From positions 1 through 22,379 of the forward strand of contig JASHQY010000013.1 of the NCBI GenBank assembly GCA_030038885.1: 22,379 bases of DNA. The letters are read 5' to 3'. A model generated the notes under the pieces. That model saw only the letters and a list, made by a program, of their open reading frames with translations. It did no database searches and was not told the DNA's origin. Source of the DNA: Thermoplasmata archaeon (GTDB lineage: Archaea; Thermoplasmatota; Thermoplasmata; Lutacidiplasmatales; UBA184). Position 1 is the stretch's first letter. Every line of letters begins with the position of its first letter. Of the stretch, positions 7,145-14,698 are shown one piece after another. The position numbers and the translations under genes were made by a program.

Positions 7145-7294
7145 ATGAAGGTCAAGGACCCGGTCTGCGGAATGGTCATCGACTCGGCGCGCGCGGCCGC
7201 CCACGGAACGTACGGGACCGAGACCGTGTACTTCTGCTCGGTCGCGTGCCAGCAGACGTTCGAGCGGACGCGGCCTCCCTCCCCCGCTCGCTGA
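7145..7294 (+). CDS. Small TRASH/YHS-domain metal-binding protein (candidate copper chaperone)
   Basis: The 49-residue protein is essentially one TRASH (YHS-like) domain. It starts MKVKDPVCGMVID and continues to VYFCSVACQQTF, giving a C8-x22-C31-x3-C35 pattern, the known metal-binding signature of this domain. A short basic, proline-rich tail ends the protein. TRASH proteins occur beside archaeal copper ATPases as putative metallochaperones (CopM-type) or within sensors (CopT). The copper ATPase starting 52 nt downstream on the same strand, with the same domain at its own N-terminus, supports a role in handing Cu(I) to the pump. A TATA element 27 nt upstream of the ATG indicates that the transcript begins at this gene. 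Metal specificity is inferred. Confidence 0.85.
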   Translation: MKVKDPVCGMVIDSARAAAHGTYGTETVYFCSVACQQTFERTRPPSPAR

Positions 7295-7346
7295 GCGGGG
7301 CCGCCGCGTCGCACGCGACCGCCCCGGCCGCCGCCCGAGGCTCTCG

Positions 7347-9461
7347 ATGGCAACCGACCCCGTCTGCGGGATGTGGGTCGAGGAGCGGGACGCGTCGCTC
7401 CGGCTCGTCCGCGACAACCGCACCTACTACTTCTGCTCGGAGACCTGCCTCCACCAGTTCGCGGAGCCGGAGCGCGAGCTCCGCCGGCTCGTCCGGCGCT
7501 GCGCGCTCGCGTGGCCGCTCGCGATCGCGGTGGTCGTGCTCCTCTACGGCGTCGCGACCCCGACGGCGGTCGTCGCCGCCGCGGTCCTCGCGACCGTGGT
7601 CCAGGGCTACGCGGGCGCCCCGTTCTATCGGGGGACCCGCGACGCGATCCGGGACCGCTCGTGGAACATGGACGTCCTGATCGCGGTCGGAACGACCGCG
7701 GCGTACGCCTACAGCGTCGCGGCGCTCCTCCTGCCGGCGCGATTGCCGCACGCGTACTACTTCGACGCCTCGTCGCTGATCCTCGCGCTGATCCTCACCG
7801 GGAACTACCTCGAGCACCGGGCGCGCAGCCGCGCCGGCTCCGCGCTGCGCCGGCTGGAGGAGCTCCTCCCCGACGTCGCGGCCGTCGTGCGGGACGGCCG
7901 CGAAGTCGCGGTGCCGGCGAACGAGATCGCGGTCGACGACCGGATCCGCGTCCGCCCGGGCGCGCGGTTCCCCGCGGACGCGACGATCCTCGACGGGCGC
8001 ACCAGCGTCGACGAGTCGCTCCTCACGGGCGAGCCTCTCCCCCAGGCTCGCGGACCCGGTGACCGCGTGCTCGCGGGGTCCGTCAACGGCGAGGGACTCA
8101 TCGAGGCGCGGGCGACCGGCGTGGGGTCCGACACGTTCGTCGCCGAGGTCGGCCGGCTCCTGACGGATGCCGAGCTCTCCCGCGTCCCGCTCCGGCGGAC
8201 CGCGGACCGCATCGCGGCGGTCTTCGTCCCGCTCGTGCTCCTGCTCGCGGTCGCGGGGGCGGGGGCGTGGCTCCTGGTCGCCGGCGCCGGCCTCACGGTC
8301 GCGGTGCTGGTGTTCGTCACGGCCGTGATCACCGCGTGCCCGTGCGCGTTCGGGATCGCGACGCCCGCCGCGATCCTCGTCGGCACCGGTCGAGCCGCCG
8401 AAGCGGGGGTCGTGTTCCGCGGCGACGACGCGCTCGAGCGGGCCGCCCGGGTCGACCTCGTGGTGACCGACAAGACCGGTACCCTCACGCGCGGCGCGCC
8501 GTCGCTGGGGGAAGCGATCCCGGCGGAGGGAGGCTCGGTCGAGCACCTCCTCCGGGTCGCCGCCGCGGTGGAGGTCGGCTCGTCCCACCCCTACGCACGG
8601 GCGGTGCTCGACGCGGCGCGGGCGCGAGGGATCGTCCCCGCCCCCGCCCGGGAGGTGGTGGTCGAACCCGGCCGGGGAGTTCGGGGAGAGGTCGACGGGA
8701 AGGCGGTGGAGGTGGTCCGTCCGGAATCGGAGCCCGCCTCGGACGGCTCCCCGGAGCCCTGGCGCGCGATCGTCCAACGCCTTGCGGGGAGCGGGCGGTC
8801 GCTCGCGATCGTCCGGGAGGGCGGGGCCGTGATCGGCGCGCTGTCGTTCGAGGACGATCTCGCGGACGGAGTGCCCGAGGCGCTCCGCGCGCTCGCCGCG
8901 GACGGGATCCGGGTCGTGATGGCCACGGGCGACCGGCCCGAGGCGGCCCGGGCCCTCGCGGAGTCCCTCGGCCTCGAGGAGGTGCACGCCGGTCGGACGC
9001 CCGCTCAGAAGCTCGAGCTCCTTCGGAAGCTCCAGTCCGAGGGCCACGTGGTCGCGTTCGTCGGGGACGGGGTCAACGATGCCCCCGCGCTCGCGGCCGC
9101 GGACCTCGGGATCGCGATCGGCGCGGGGACCGCGGTCGCCCGCGACGCCGGTCAGGTCGTCCTCGTCCGCTCGGACTTCCGCGGAGTGGCGCTCGCGCTG
9201 CGGATCGCCCGTCGGACGGTCGCGAAAGTGCGGGGCAACCTCGCGTGGGCGATCGGCTACAACCTCGTGCTGTTGCCGATCGCGCTCGGGGCGCTCGTGC
9301 CGGCGTTCGGGCTCTCGGTCTACGACGCGCTCCCGATCGTGGGGGCCGCGGCGATGGCGATCTCGTCGACCACGGTCGTCACGAACTCGCTCTCGCTGCG
9401 GCGGGTGGCGCTCGCCGCGCCGGCCCGTGGGCGGGACTTCCGTGCGACGGTCGCTCAGTGA
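7347..9461 (+). CDS. copA: Cu(I)-exporting P1B-type ATPase with N-terminal TRASH domain
   Basis: This 704-residue heavy-metal pump has an N-terminal TRASH domain (C7-x22-C30-x3-C34) instead of the usual HMA domain. Transmembrane helices follow (about 52-90 and 107-155), then the actuator domain with TGE (228-230), and the membrane metal site CPC (331-333) in TACPCAFGIATP. The phosphorylation site is DKTGT (Asp375), the nucleotide-domain motif is HP (414-415) in SSHPYA, and the hinge is GDGVND (573-578). The last helices contain N-x6-YN-x4-P (631-644) and MxxSS (670-674), the determinants of Cu(I) transport in P1B-1 ATPases. It should sit in the cytoplasmic membrane and export Cu(I) at the cost of ATP. 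It is probably co-transcribed with the 49-residue TRASH protein. Ag(I) would also fit the motifs. Confidence 0.95.
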   Translation: MATDPVCGMWVEERDASLRLVRDNRTYYFCSETCLHQFAEPERELRRLVRRCALAWPLAIAVVVLLYGVATPTAVVAAAVLATVVQGYAGAPFYRGTRDAIRDRSWNMDVLIAVGTTAAYAYSVAALLLPARLPHAYYFDASSLILALILTGNYLEHRARSRAGSALRRLEELLPDVAAVVRDGREVAVPANEIAVDDRIRVRPGARFPADATILDGRTSVDESLLTGEPLPQARGPGDRVLAGSVNGEGLIEARATGVGSDTFVAEVGRLLTDAELSRVPLRRTADRIAAVFVPLVLLLAVAGAGAWLLVAGAGLTVAVLVFVTAVITACPCAFGIATPAAILVGTGRAAEAGVVFRGDDALERAARVDLVVTDKTGTLTRGAPSLGEAIPAEGGSVEHLLRVAAAVEVGSSHPYARAVLDAARARGIVPAPAREVVVEPGRGVRGEVDGKAVEVVRPESEPASDGSPEPWRAIVQRLAGSGRSLAIVREGGAVIGALSFEDDLADGVPEALRALAADGIRVVMATGDRPEAARALAESLGLEEVHAGRTPAQKLELLRKLQSEGHVVAFVGDGVNDAPALAAADLGIAIGAGTAVARDAGQVVLVRSDFRGVALALRIARRTVAKVRGNLAWAIGYNLVLLPIALGALVPAFGLSVYDALPIVGAAAMAISSTTVVTNSLSLRRVALAAPARGRDFRATVAQ

Positions 9462-9471
9462 GCCCGATAGC

Positions 9472-9477
9472 TTTTAG
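9472..9477 (+). promoter_or_regulatory. TATA-like element of the ABC exporter operon
   Basis: TTTTAG lies in the 48-nt spacer after the copper ATPase stop, about 35 nt upstream of the ATG at 9510. It would give a leader of roughly nine nucleotides, so the ABC operon is likely transcribed independently of the pump. Confidence 0.45.
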
Positions 9478-9509
9478 CCAAGTCCGTTCCCCCTTGGGCA
9501 TCAACCGCC

Positions 9510-10454
9510 ATGGCGCCGAGCATCGAGACCATCGGGCTCACGAAGCGGTTCGGCCCGTTCACGGCGCTCGACAACCTGAACCTGAAGCTCGAGGGTTCGA
9601 AGTGCGTCGGCTTCCTTGGGCCGAACGGCGCCGGCAAGACGACGACCCTCAAGCTGCTCACGGACATGATCTTCCCGACCTCGGGCGACGCGCGGGTCAA
9701 CGGCGTCTCGGTCCGCGAACGCCGCAAGGAGGCGCTCGCCGACACGGGCGTGCTGATCGAGACCCCGGAGATCTATCCCTCGCTCACGCCCACCGAGGCG
9801 CTCGAGATGGTCGCCGACCTGCGCGGCGTCCCCGCCGCGGAGCGCCAGGACCGGATCCGCACGGTGCTCGGCGAGGTCAAGATGACCGACTGGGCCGACC
9901 AGCGGGTCGGCCGGATGTCGAAGGGGATGAAGCAGCGCATCAACATCGCGGCCGCGCTCGTCCACGACCCGTCGGTGCTGATGCTCGACGAACCGTCGAC
10001 CGGACTCGACCCGCGGGGGATGGCCGAGGTCCGGACGATCGTGCGGGACCTCAAGCAGAGCCGTCGGCTGATCTTCCTCAGCAGCCACATCCTGAGCGAG
10101 GTCGTCGACGTCTGTGACGAGGTCGCGCTGATCGATCGGGGGAAGCTCCTGTTCTACGACACGCTCGAGAACGTGACCGCGCGCTTCTCGGGCGGGTTCA
10201 CGTCGGTCGACGTCGCGTTCGCGCGGCCGCTCGCCCCCGAGGACGTCGCGCAGAAGATCGGCACGCTGCCGGGCGTCGCCGGGGTTCAGACCCTCGACCC
10301 CAAGCGGGTCCGGGTCCGCTTGAACGGCGGCGTCGAGGCCCAGGAGCGGCTGCTCGAGGCGCTGGCCGGACTCCACCTGGGCGCGATCAGCATCGCGGAT
10401 TCCGGCAGCGCGCTCGAGGAGATCTACCTGAGCCAGATCTCGCGGGGGGACTAG
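9510..10454 (+). CDS. ABC transporter ATP-binding protein (ABC-2 exporter type)
   Basis: This 314-residue protein has a complete ATPase domain. Walker A is GPNGAGKT (37-44), the Q-loop region TGVLIETPEIYPSLT has Glu in place of the usual Gln, the signature is MSKGMKQR (136-143), Walker B is VLMLDEP (156-162) with catalytic Glu161, and the switch histidine is His193 in SSHILSE. About 90 C-terminal residues (from 225) form the accessory domain typical of ATPases paired with ABC-2 permeases (CcmA/NatA/DrrA type). The permease gene begins 4 nt after the stop, so the two form a transporter operon. The substrate (drug, lipid, ion or polysaccharide) cannot be told from the sequence. The signature LSGGQ is replaced by MSKGM, common in this subfamily. 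Confidence 0.95.
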   Translation: MAPSIETIGLTKRFGPFTALDNLNLKLEGSKCVGFLGPNGAGKTTTLKLLTDMIFPTSGDARVNGVSVRERRKEALADTGVLIETPEIYPSLTPTEALEMVADLRGVPAAERQDRIRTVLGEVKMTDWADQRVGRMSKGMKQRINIAAALVHDPSVLMLDEPSTGLDPRGMAEVRTIVRDLKQSRRLIFLSSHILSEVVDVCDEVALIDRGKLLFYDTLENVTARFSGGFTSVDVAFARPLAPEDVAQKIGTLPGVAGVQTLDPKRVRVRLNGGVEAQERLLEALAGLHLGAISIADSGSALEEIYLSQISRGD

Positions 10455-10458
10455 GGCG

Positions 10459-11316
10459 ATGGCGGCCGAGGTGGGCGCCGCCCGATCGGTGGCCCGAAAG
10501 GTGCCGGAGTCCTTCGAGCAGGTCACCAAGCTCGCGCGCTATCAGCTGCGGGAGTACGTCCGGTCGCGGCGCTTCGTCGCGCTCCTGGTCATCGTGATCG
10601 CGATCGGGGCGATCCTCACCGTCGTGCTCGCGCACTTCCGCGGGCTGCTGGTCTCGGACACCGCGGCGTTCTACGGGTCGTTCTGGGGCGGGGCGGTCGA
10701 CCTCATCATCATCCTCTCGGCGGTGTTCTTCGGGGGCGATGCGATCGCGGGCGAGTTCCAGAACAAGACCGGCTACTTCCTCATGGGCCTGCCGATCCGC
10801 CGGGGGGCCGTCTACGCCGGGAAGTTCCTCGCGGCGTTCCTCGCGTCGGTCGCGATCCTGCTGATCTACCTCGCGATCCTCCTCCTGAACGGGATCTACT
10901 ACTTCCACGCGAACGCGTTTCCCTGGCAGCTCGGGGTCGCCCTGGTCCTCGCGCTCGTCTACCTCGCCGCGGTGATGGGGGCGACGTTCTTCTTCAGCTC
11001 GCTGTTCAAGATCAGCGCGTACGGGTTCGTCCTCACGGCGATCCTCTTCCTCTTCGGGTTCAGCCTGCTCGCGGACGTCGCGACCGACCTCGTGAAGATC
11101 GAACCGTGGATGATCATCTCGTACGCGGAGTCGACGATCGGCAGCGTGTTCGCCACGAACCCGAACTGGGGGTTCACCGGGGTCCAGACGGTCGCGCCGA
11201 TCGTGGGCGCCTCGTGGTCCGCCGGGATCGGCGAGGGGATCGTGATCATGATCGGCTACTTCCTCATCAGCGCCCTCGGCGGGCTCTGGCTCTTCGAGCG
11301 TGAGGAGTTCAGCTAG
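10459..11316 (+). CDS. ABC-2 family transporter permease
   Basis: This 285-residue membrane protein has six predicted helices, at about 39-59, 79-96, 121-145, 156-178, 187-208 and 258-280. The cytoplasmic loop after helix 2 contains GDAIAGEFQNKTGYFLMGLP followed by an IRR-x4-YAGK pattern, the conserved coupling region of ABC-2 permeases that contacts the ATPase. It follows the ATPase gene by 4 nt and surely forms a complex with it in the cytoplasmic membrane. An extracellular loop of about 45 residues between helices 5 and 6 is rich in Thr, Ser and Trp. The transported compound is unknown. The gene ends 21 nt before the convergent MFS gene. Confidence 0.92.
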   Translation: MAAEVGAARSVARKVPESFEQVTKLARYQLREYVRSRRFVALLVIVIAIGAILTVVLAHFRGLLVSDTAAFYGSFWGGAVDLIIILSAVFFGGDAIAGEFQNKTGYFLMGLPIRRGAVYAGKFLAAFLASVAILLIYLAILLLNGIYYFHANAFPWQLGVALVLALVYLAAVMGATFFFSSLFKISAYGFVLTAILFLFGFSLLADVATDLVKIEPWMIISYAESTIGSVFATNPNWGFTGVQTVAPIVGASWSAGIGEGIVIMIGYFLISALGGLWLFEREEFS

Positions 11317-11337
11317 GCGCCCCCGCCCGACGCGGCG

Positions 11338-12573
11338 TCACGCGCGGTTGGCCCCGCGCTCGAGCCGCGGCGCGACGTAGTGCGCGAGCAGCACCATCGC
11401 CGGGAGCGCGGGCACGACGAGCAGGGCCCACGTGACGAGCGGGTCCAGCGCGAGGGCGAGCACGATCCCCCCGACCGCCGGCGCGAGGAGCTGCCCGACG
11501 CCCGTGATCGCGAAGAACGCCCCGTTGTACGAGCCGATCTCGGACGCGGGGGCGAGGTTCGACGGAAGGGTCGTCGTCGGGATCGAGACGAGGTTCTCGC
11601 CGAGCGTCAGCACGACCACGACCCCGAAGAATCCGGCGATCACCGCGACCCCGACGAGCCCGAAGACGCCGAAGAGGAGGAACCCGACGACGTAGAGCAC
11701 GGTGCCGAGGACGAAGACCGACGTGTGCCGGTGCCCCGCGGCGGCCCGGGTCATCGGCGCCTGGGCGACGACGACCAGGAGGCCGTTGATCGCGAGGCCG
11801 GCGCCGAGCCACGCGTACGGGACCCCGAGGACCGTGTTGACGTAGAGCGGGAACGTCGTCCCCCACTGCGCGTCCGTGAGCGTCGCGAGCGCGACCGCCG
11901 CGCACAGCACGAGGAACACCCGGTCCCGCGCCAGCACCCGAAGGCTCTCGGCGGCGCTCGGCCCCGGCGGGCGCGGCGCGGCCCCGGCACCGGCCGGGCG
12001 CCGGGCGCGGTCGTACGGAGAGGATTCGAGGACGAACGCGACGAACGTCGTGCTGGCGAGGAGGACCGTCCCCGCCGCGAGCCCGGTGTCGACGAACCCG
12101 AGGAGGCCGATCAGCGCCCCGCCGGAGAGGACCCCGAGCGTGAAGCCGACGTTCCAGCCCACCCGCACGTACGTGTACCCGAGCGTGCGCTCGGAGCCGG
12201 TGACGAAGTCGGCGACGTACGCCGAGATCGCGGGGCCCGCGATCGTGCCGGCCGTCTGGACGAGGGTCGCGAAGACGACCAGCGCGACGAGCGATCGCTC
12301 GTGCATCGCGAGCGCGACCAGGAGGATGGTCAGCGCCTCCGCGGCCATGCAGACGAGGAAGACCCGCCGGCGGCCGATGCGGTCGGTGACGAGGCCGGCG
12401 AACGGCACGAGCGCGAGCGGGAGCACGCCGGTGAGCGCGACCAGGAGGCCGATCTCGACGTACCCGACGCCGAGGACGTTGCGGAGGTAGAGGACGAGGT
12501 ACGGCGCGACGAGCGTGAGCCCGCCGGCCCGGACCGCCGCGCCGACGCCGAGCCACCGAACGTTCCGCTCCAC
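11338..12573 (-). CDS. Major facilitator superfamily transporter
   Basis: The product is a 411-residue protein with about twelve hydrophobic helices. The loop between helices 2 and 3 carries GLVTDRIGRRRVFL, the MFS motif A (G-x3-D-R-x-G-R-R). The pattern resembles drug/H+ antiporters or MDR-type exporters, but no substrate-specific motif is visible. The open frame extends to an upstream GTG at 12684. I prefer the GTG at 12571-12573 for three reasons: helix 1 starts right after it (VERNVRWLGVGAAVRAGG), a GGGAGG ribosome-binding site precedes it by about seven nucleotides, and the longer form would overlap both the promoter and the start of the divergent taw1 gene. The A/T-rich element at 12615-12625 gives a leader of about 20 nt, which is unusual in this window and explains the Shine-Dalgarno sequence. 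Confidence 0.9.
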   Translation of the reverse strand: MERNVRWLGVGAAVRAGGLTLVAPYLVLYLRNVLGVGYVEIGLLVALTGVLPLALVPFAGLVTDRIGRRRVFLVCMAAEALTILLVALAMHERSLVALVVFATLVQTAGTIAGPAISAYVADFVTGSERTLGYTYVRVGWNVGFTLGVLSGGALIGLLGFVDTGLAAGTVLLASTTFVAFVLESSPYDRARRPAGAGAAPRPPGPSAAESLRVLARDRVFLVLCAAVALATLTDAQWGTTFPLYVNTVLGVPYAWLGAGLAINGLLVVVAQAPMTRAAAGHRHTSVFVLGTVLYVVGFLLFGVFGLVGVAVIAGFFGVVVVLTLGENLVSIPTTTLPSNLAPASEIGSYNGAFFAITGVGQLLAPAVGGIVLALALDPLVTWALLVVPALPAMVLLAHYVAPRLERGANRA

Positions 12574-12612
12574 CGGTGCCCTCCCGGGTCCCGCGCGGAG
12601 CGGGGTCGAACG

Positions 12613-12625
12613 CAAATCATTATGG
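12613..12625. promoter_or_regulatory. Shared divergent promoter of the MFS gene and taw1
   Basis: CAAATCATTATGG is the only A/T-rich stretch between the two divergent genes and is TATA-like on both strands. It lies about 30 nt upstream of the taw1 ATG (12653) and about 48 nt upstream of the MFS GTG (12573). The two genes may therefore compete for one promoter core. Confidence 0.55.
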
Positions 12626-12652
12626 GCGGCGATCGGGTCGCGCGGACCGTCG

Positions 12653-13642
12653 ATGGGGGACCAGGACCTCGCGACCGAGCTCACCGACCAGGGCTACCAG
12701 CTGGTCGGCAAGCACAGCGCGGTCAAGCTCTGCTACTGGACGCGCGAGTCGCTCGTGCGGGGCCGGGACTGCTACAAGGGCCGGTTCTACGGGATCGAGA
12801 GCCACCGGTGCCTGCAGATGTCGCCGGCGATCGACTCGTGCAACCTGCACTGCCGCTTCTGCTGGCGCAACCAGGGCTGGGAGAACGACGCGGTGATGCC
12901 GGAGTACGACGACCCGGAGTCGCTGCTCGACCTCTCGATCGACGCCCAGCGGCGGATCCTCTCGGGGTTCAAGGGCGATCCCGCGGTCCGGCCCGAGCGC
13001 TGGGACGAGTCCCAGGCGCCGCGCCACATCGCGATCTCGCTCACCGGCGAGCCGACGCTCTATCCCAAGATGAACCGGTTCCTCGAGCTCTGCCACGCGC
13101 GGGGGATCACGACGTTCCTCGTGACGAACGGGACGAACCCGGACGCGCTGCGCGCGCTCGACCCGCTCCCGACCCAGCTCTACGTCTCGGTGACCGCGCC
13201 GAACGAGGCGGTGTTCCGCCGCCTCACGCTGCCCGCGCACGAGGACGCGTGGGACCGCCTGCGGCAGTCGCTCGAGATCGTGCGGGGGCTCAAGACCCGG
13301 CGGGTCGTCCGGCACACGCTCGTCAAGGGCTGGAACCTGGGGTGGGTCGACGAGTACGCCGAGCTCGATCTCCTCGCCCGCCCGGACTTCGTCGAGCCGA
13401 AGGGCTACGTCTACATGGGCAAGTCCCGGCAGCGCCTCGGGCGGGACCACGTCCCGTCGCACGAGGAGGTCGGGGCGTTCGCCCGCCGGCTGTCGGCCCG
13501 CACCGGCTACCTCGTCCTGGACGAGTCCCCGGAGTCGAAGGTCTTCCTGCTCGGCGCGCGCGCGGAGGGGCGGTTCCTGCCCGGCCGGGAACCGGGGCCG
13601 ACGGGCCCGGTCGCCGCCGGTCCTAGACCAGCCGCCAGTTGA
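12653..13642 (+). CDS. taw1: 4-demethylwyosine synthase Taw1 (TYW1), radical SAM
   Basis: The 329-residue enzyme condenses N1-methylguanosine-37 of tRNA-Phe with pyruvate to give the tricyclic 4-demethylwyosine. The radical SAM cluster motif is C63-x3-C67-x2-C70 (DSCNLHCRFCWRN). Three upstream cysteines (27, 40 and 53, in LCYWTRES, RDCYKGRF and HRCLQM) match the second 4Fe-4S cluster of Taw1. ISLTGEPTLYP (about 124-135) is the SAM-binding GE motif, and the pyruvate-anchoring lysine is expected near the first cluster region. The length fits archaeal stand-alone Taw1, without the flavodoxin domain of eukaryotic TYW1. The start ATG lies about 30 nt from the A/T-rich element. The last 20 nt, coding a Pro/Ala-rich tail, overlap the end of the convergent Sec61-beta gene. 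Confidence 0.97.
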   Translation: MGDQDLATELTDQGYQLVGKHSAVKLCYWTRESLVRGRDCYKGRFYGIESHRCLQMSPAIDSCNLHCRFCWRNQGWENDAVMPEYDDPESLLDLSIDAQRRILSGFKGDPAVRPERWDESQAPRHIAISLTGEPTLYPKMNRFLELCHARGITTFLVTNGTNPDALRALDPLPTQLYVSVTAPNEAVFRRLTLPAHEDAWDRLRQSLEIVRGLKTRRVVRHTLVKGWNLGWVDEYAELDLLARPDFVEPKGYVYMGKSRQRLGRDHVPSHEEVGAFARRLSARTGYLVLDESPESKVFLLGARAEGRFLPGREPGPTGPVAAGPRPAAS

Positions 13643-13784
13643 GGATCTCGACGAAGATCGCCGCGACGATCCCGAACGCGATCACGAGGTACGGGTTGAC
13701 CTTCAGCGCGTGGGTCTCCTCCATGTCGTAGTACTGGATGAGACCGGCCGCGCTCGAGAAGCCGGACCGCTTGTTGTCGGGCAT
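13623..13784 (-). CDS. secG: Preprotein translocase subunit Sec61-beta (SecG)
   Basis: This is a 53-residue tail-anchored membrane protein, short enough to be easily missed. It reads MPDNKRSGFSSAAGLIQYYD at the N-terminus, then a conserved cytosolic segment (MEETHALKVNP) leading into one transmembrane helix (YLVIAFGIVAAIFVEIL, 32-48). SAAGLIQYYDxEE followed by KVNP and a single C-terminal helix is the signature of archaeal Sec61-beta, the small non-essential subunit of the SecYE-beta protein-conducting channel. A very clear TATATAA element lies about 29 nt upstream of the ATG. Its 3' end overlaps taw1 antisense by 20 nt. The signal-peptide-peptidase-like gene upstream on the same strand gives a protein-export context. 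Confidence 0.96.
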   Translation of the reverse strand: MPDNKRSGFSSAAGLIQYYDMEETHALKVNPYLVIAFGIVAAIFVEILNWRLV

Positions 13785-13810
13785 GGTCGATCGGGCGACC
13801 GCGGGACCCG

Positions 13811-13817
13811 TATATAA
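13811..13817 (-). promoter_or_regulatory. TATA box of Sec61-beta gene
   Basis: TATATAA in GC-rich surroundings (minus strand TTATATA), about 29 nt upstream of the ATG at 13784. It is the strongest TATA match in the window, as expected for a highly expressed housekeeping gene. Confidence 0.7.
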
Positions 13818-13838
13818 CCCGGAGTCGCGGCGGGCGCG

Positions 13839-14633
13839 CTACCGCCAGAGCCCCGAGCTCCCCGATTCGAACAGGGCGTCCTCGATCGAGTCCTGGATCC
13901 GGGACGACAGGGCTCCGGCGAACGCGCCGGCGCCGCCGGACAAGAGGCGCTCGACGAACGCCCGCGGCGGCGCGACCCGCACGGTCTTGCGGACCGGCAC
14001 GCCGGTGATCCGCGCGAGCTCCTCGATCGCGGCGTCCCGGTCGCCGAGCGCGTCGACGAGGCCGAGCTCGAGCGCGCGGGCCCCGGTCCAGAACTCGCCG
14101 GTCGCGAGCGCCCGGATCTCCTCGATCGGCCGCTTCCGCTCCCGCGCGACCAGCGCGACGAACGTGTCGTAGGTCTGCCGGGCCACGGCCTCGAGCTTCG
14201 CGCGCTCCTCCTCGGTCAGGGGGCGGTAGCCCTGGTAGGCATCCTTGTGGACGCCCAGGTGGAGGAGCTCGACCGAGATCCCCAGCCGGCGCAATAGGTC
14301 GCGGACCGCGATGTGCGGGAAGATGACGCCGATCGAGCCGACGGCGGACTCGGGGTACGCGAAGATGCGGCGCGCGCCGAGCGCGGCCATGTACGCTCCC
14401 GAGGCGCCCATCGCGCCGATCGAGGCGATCACCGGCTTCGCCGCGTCGAGCCGCTTCACGCCGAGGTAGAAGTCCGTGGACGCGATCGCCTCCCCGCCCC
14501 CGCTCGAGATGTCGAGCAGGACGCCGCGGATGCGGCGCCGTTCGCGCAGCGCCCGGAGGACCCGGAGGTACGGCTCGACCGAGCGTTCGCGGATCGTCCC
14601 GCGGAACGTCACGTGCGCCAGGATCTCCCGCAT
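13839..14633 (-). CDS. sppA: Signal peptide peptidase SppA-like serine protease (S49)
   Basis: This 264-residue protein has the S49 ClpP-like fold. ISSGGGEAIAS (42-52) shapes the oxyanion region. Ser78 in GAMGASGAYMAA is the nucleophile, and Lys130 in GVHKDAYQGYRPLT is the general base of the Ser/Lys dyad. SAVGSIGVIFPHIAVRDLL (97-115) is a further family signature. SppA enzymes degrade signal peptides left in the membrane after protein export. Unlike most archaeal SppA proteins, this one starts directly at the first catalytic strand (MREILAHVTFRGTI) and has no N-terminal membrane anchor, so it may be cytosolic or bind the membrane through its hydrophobic C-terminal Gly/Ala stretch. It lies upstream of the Sec61-beta gene and diverges from a membrane protein gene. 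Confidence 0.92.
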   Translation of the reverse strand: MREILAHVTFRGTIRERSVEPYLRVLRALRERRRIRGVLLDISSGGGEAIASTDFYLGVKRLDAAKPVIASIGAMGASGAYMAALGARRIFAYPESAVGSIGVIFPHIAVRDLLRRLGISVELLHLGVHKDAYQGYRPLTEEERAKLEAVARQTYDTFVALVARERKRPIEEIRALATGEFWTGARALELGLVDALGDRDAAIEELARITGVPVRKTVRVAPPRAFVERLLSGGAGAFAGALSSRIQDSIEDALFESGSSGLWR

Positions 14634-14663
14634 GGTCCGAGAGGGACCGAACGAGGCCCGCGG

Positions 14664-14673
14664 CCAATATAAT
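14664..14673. promoter_or_regulatory. Bidirectional TATA element between sppA and the membrane protein gene
   Basis: CCAATATAAT is A/T-rich on both strands. Its centre is about 36 nt from the sppA ATG (14633) and about 30 nt from the TTG start at 14699, so it could serve both genes. Confidence 0.55.
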
Positions 14674-14698
14674 CCCCCCGGAGGCCCCGGCGCGCGGG

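Noticed and set aside
12574..12684. N-terminal extension of the MFS transporter to an upstream GTG
   Set aside because: The extra residues are polar, overlap the shared promoter and the taw1 start, and the inner GTG has a good ribosome-binding site.
11380..13626. A 748-codon plus-strand frame over the MFS gene and taw1
   Set aside because: Highly charged low-complexity translation antisense to the MFS gene and out of frame with taw1.
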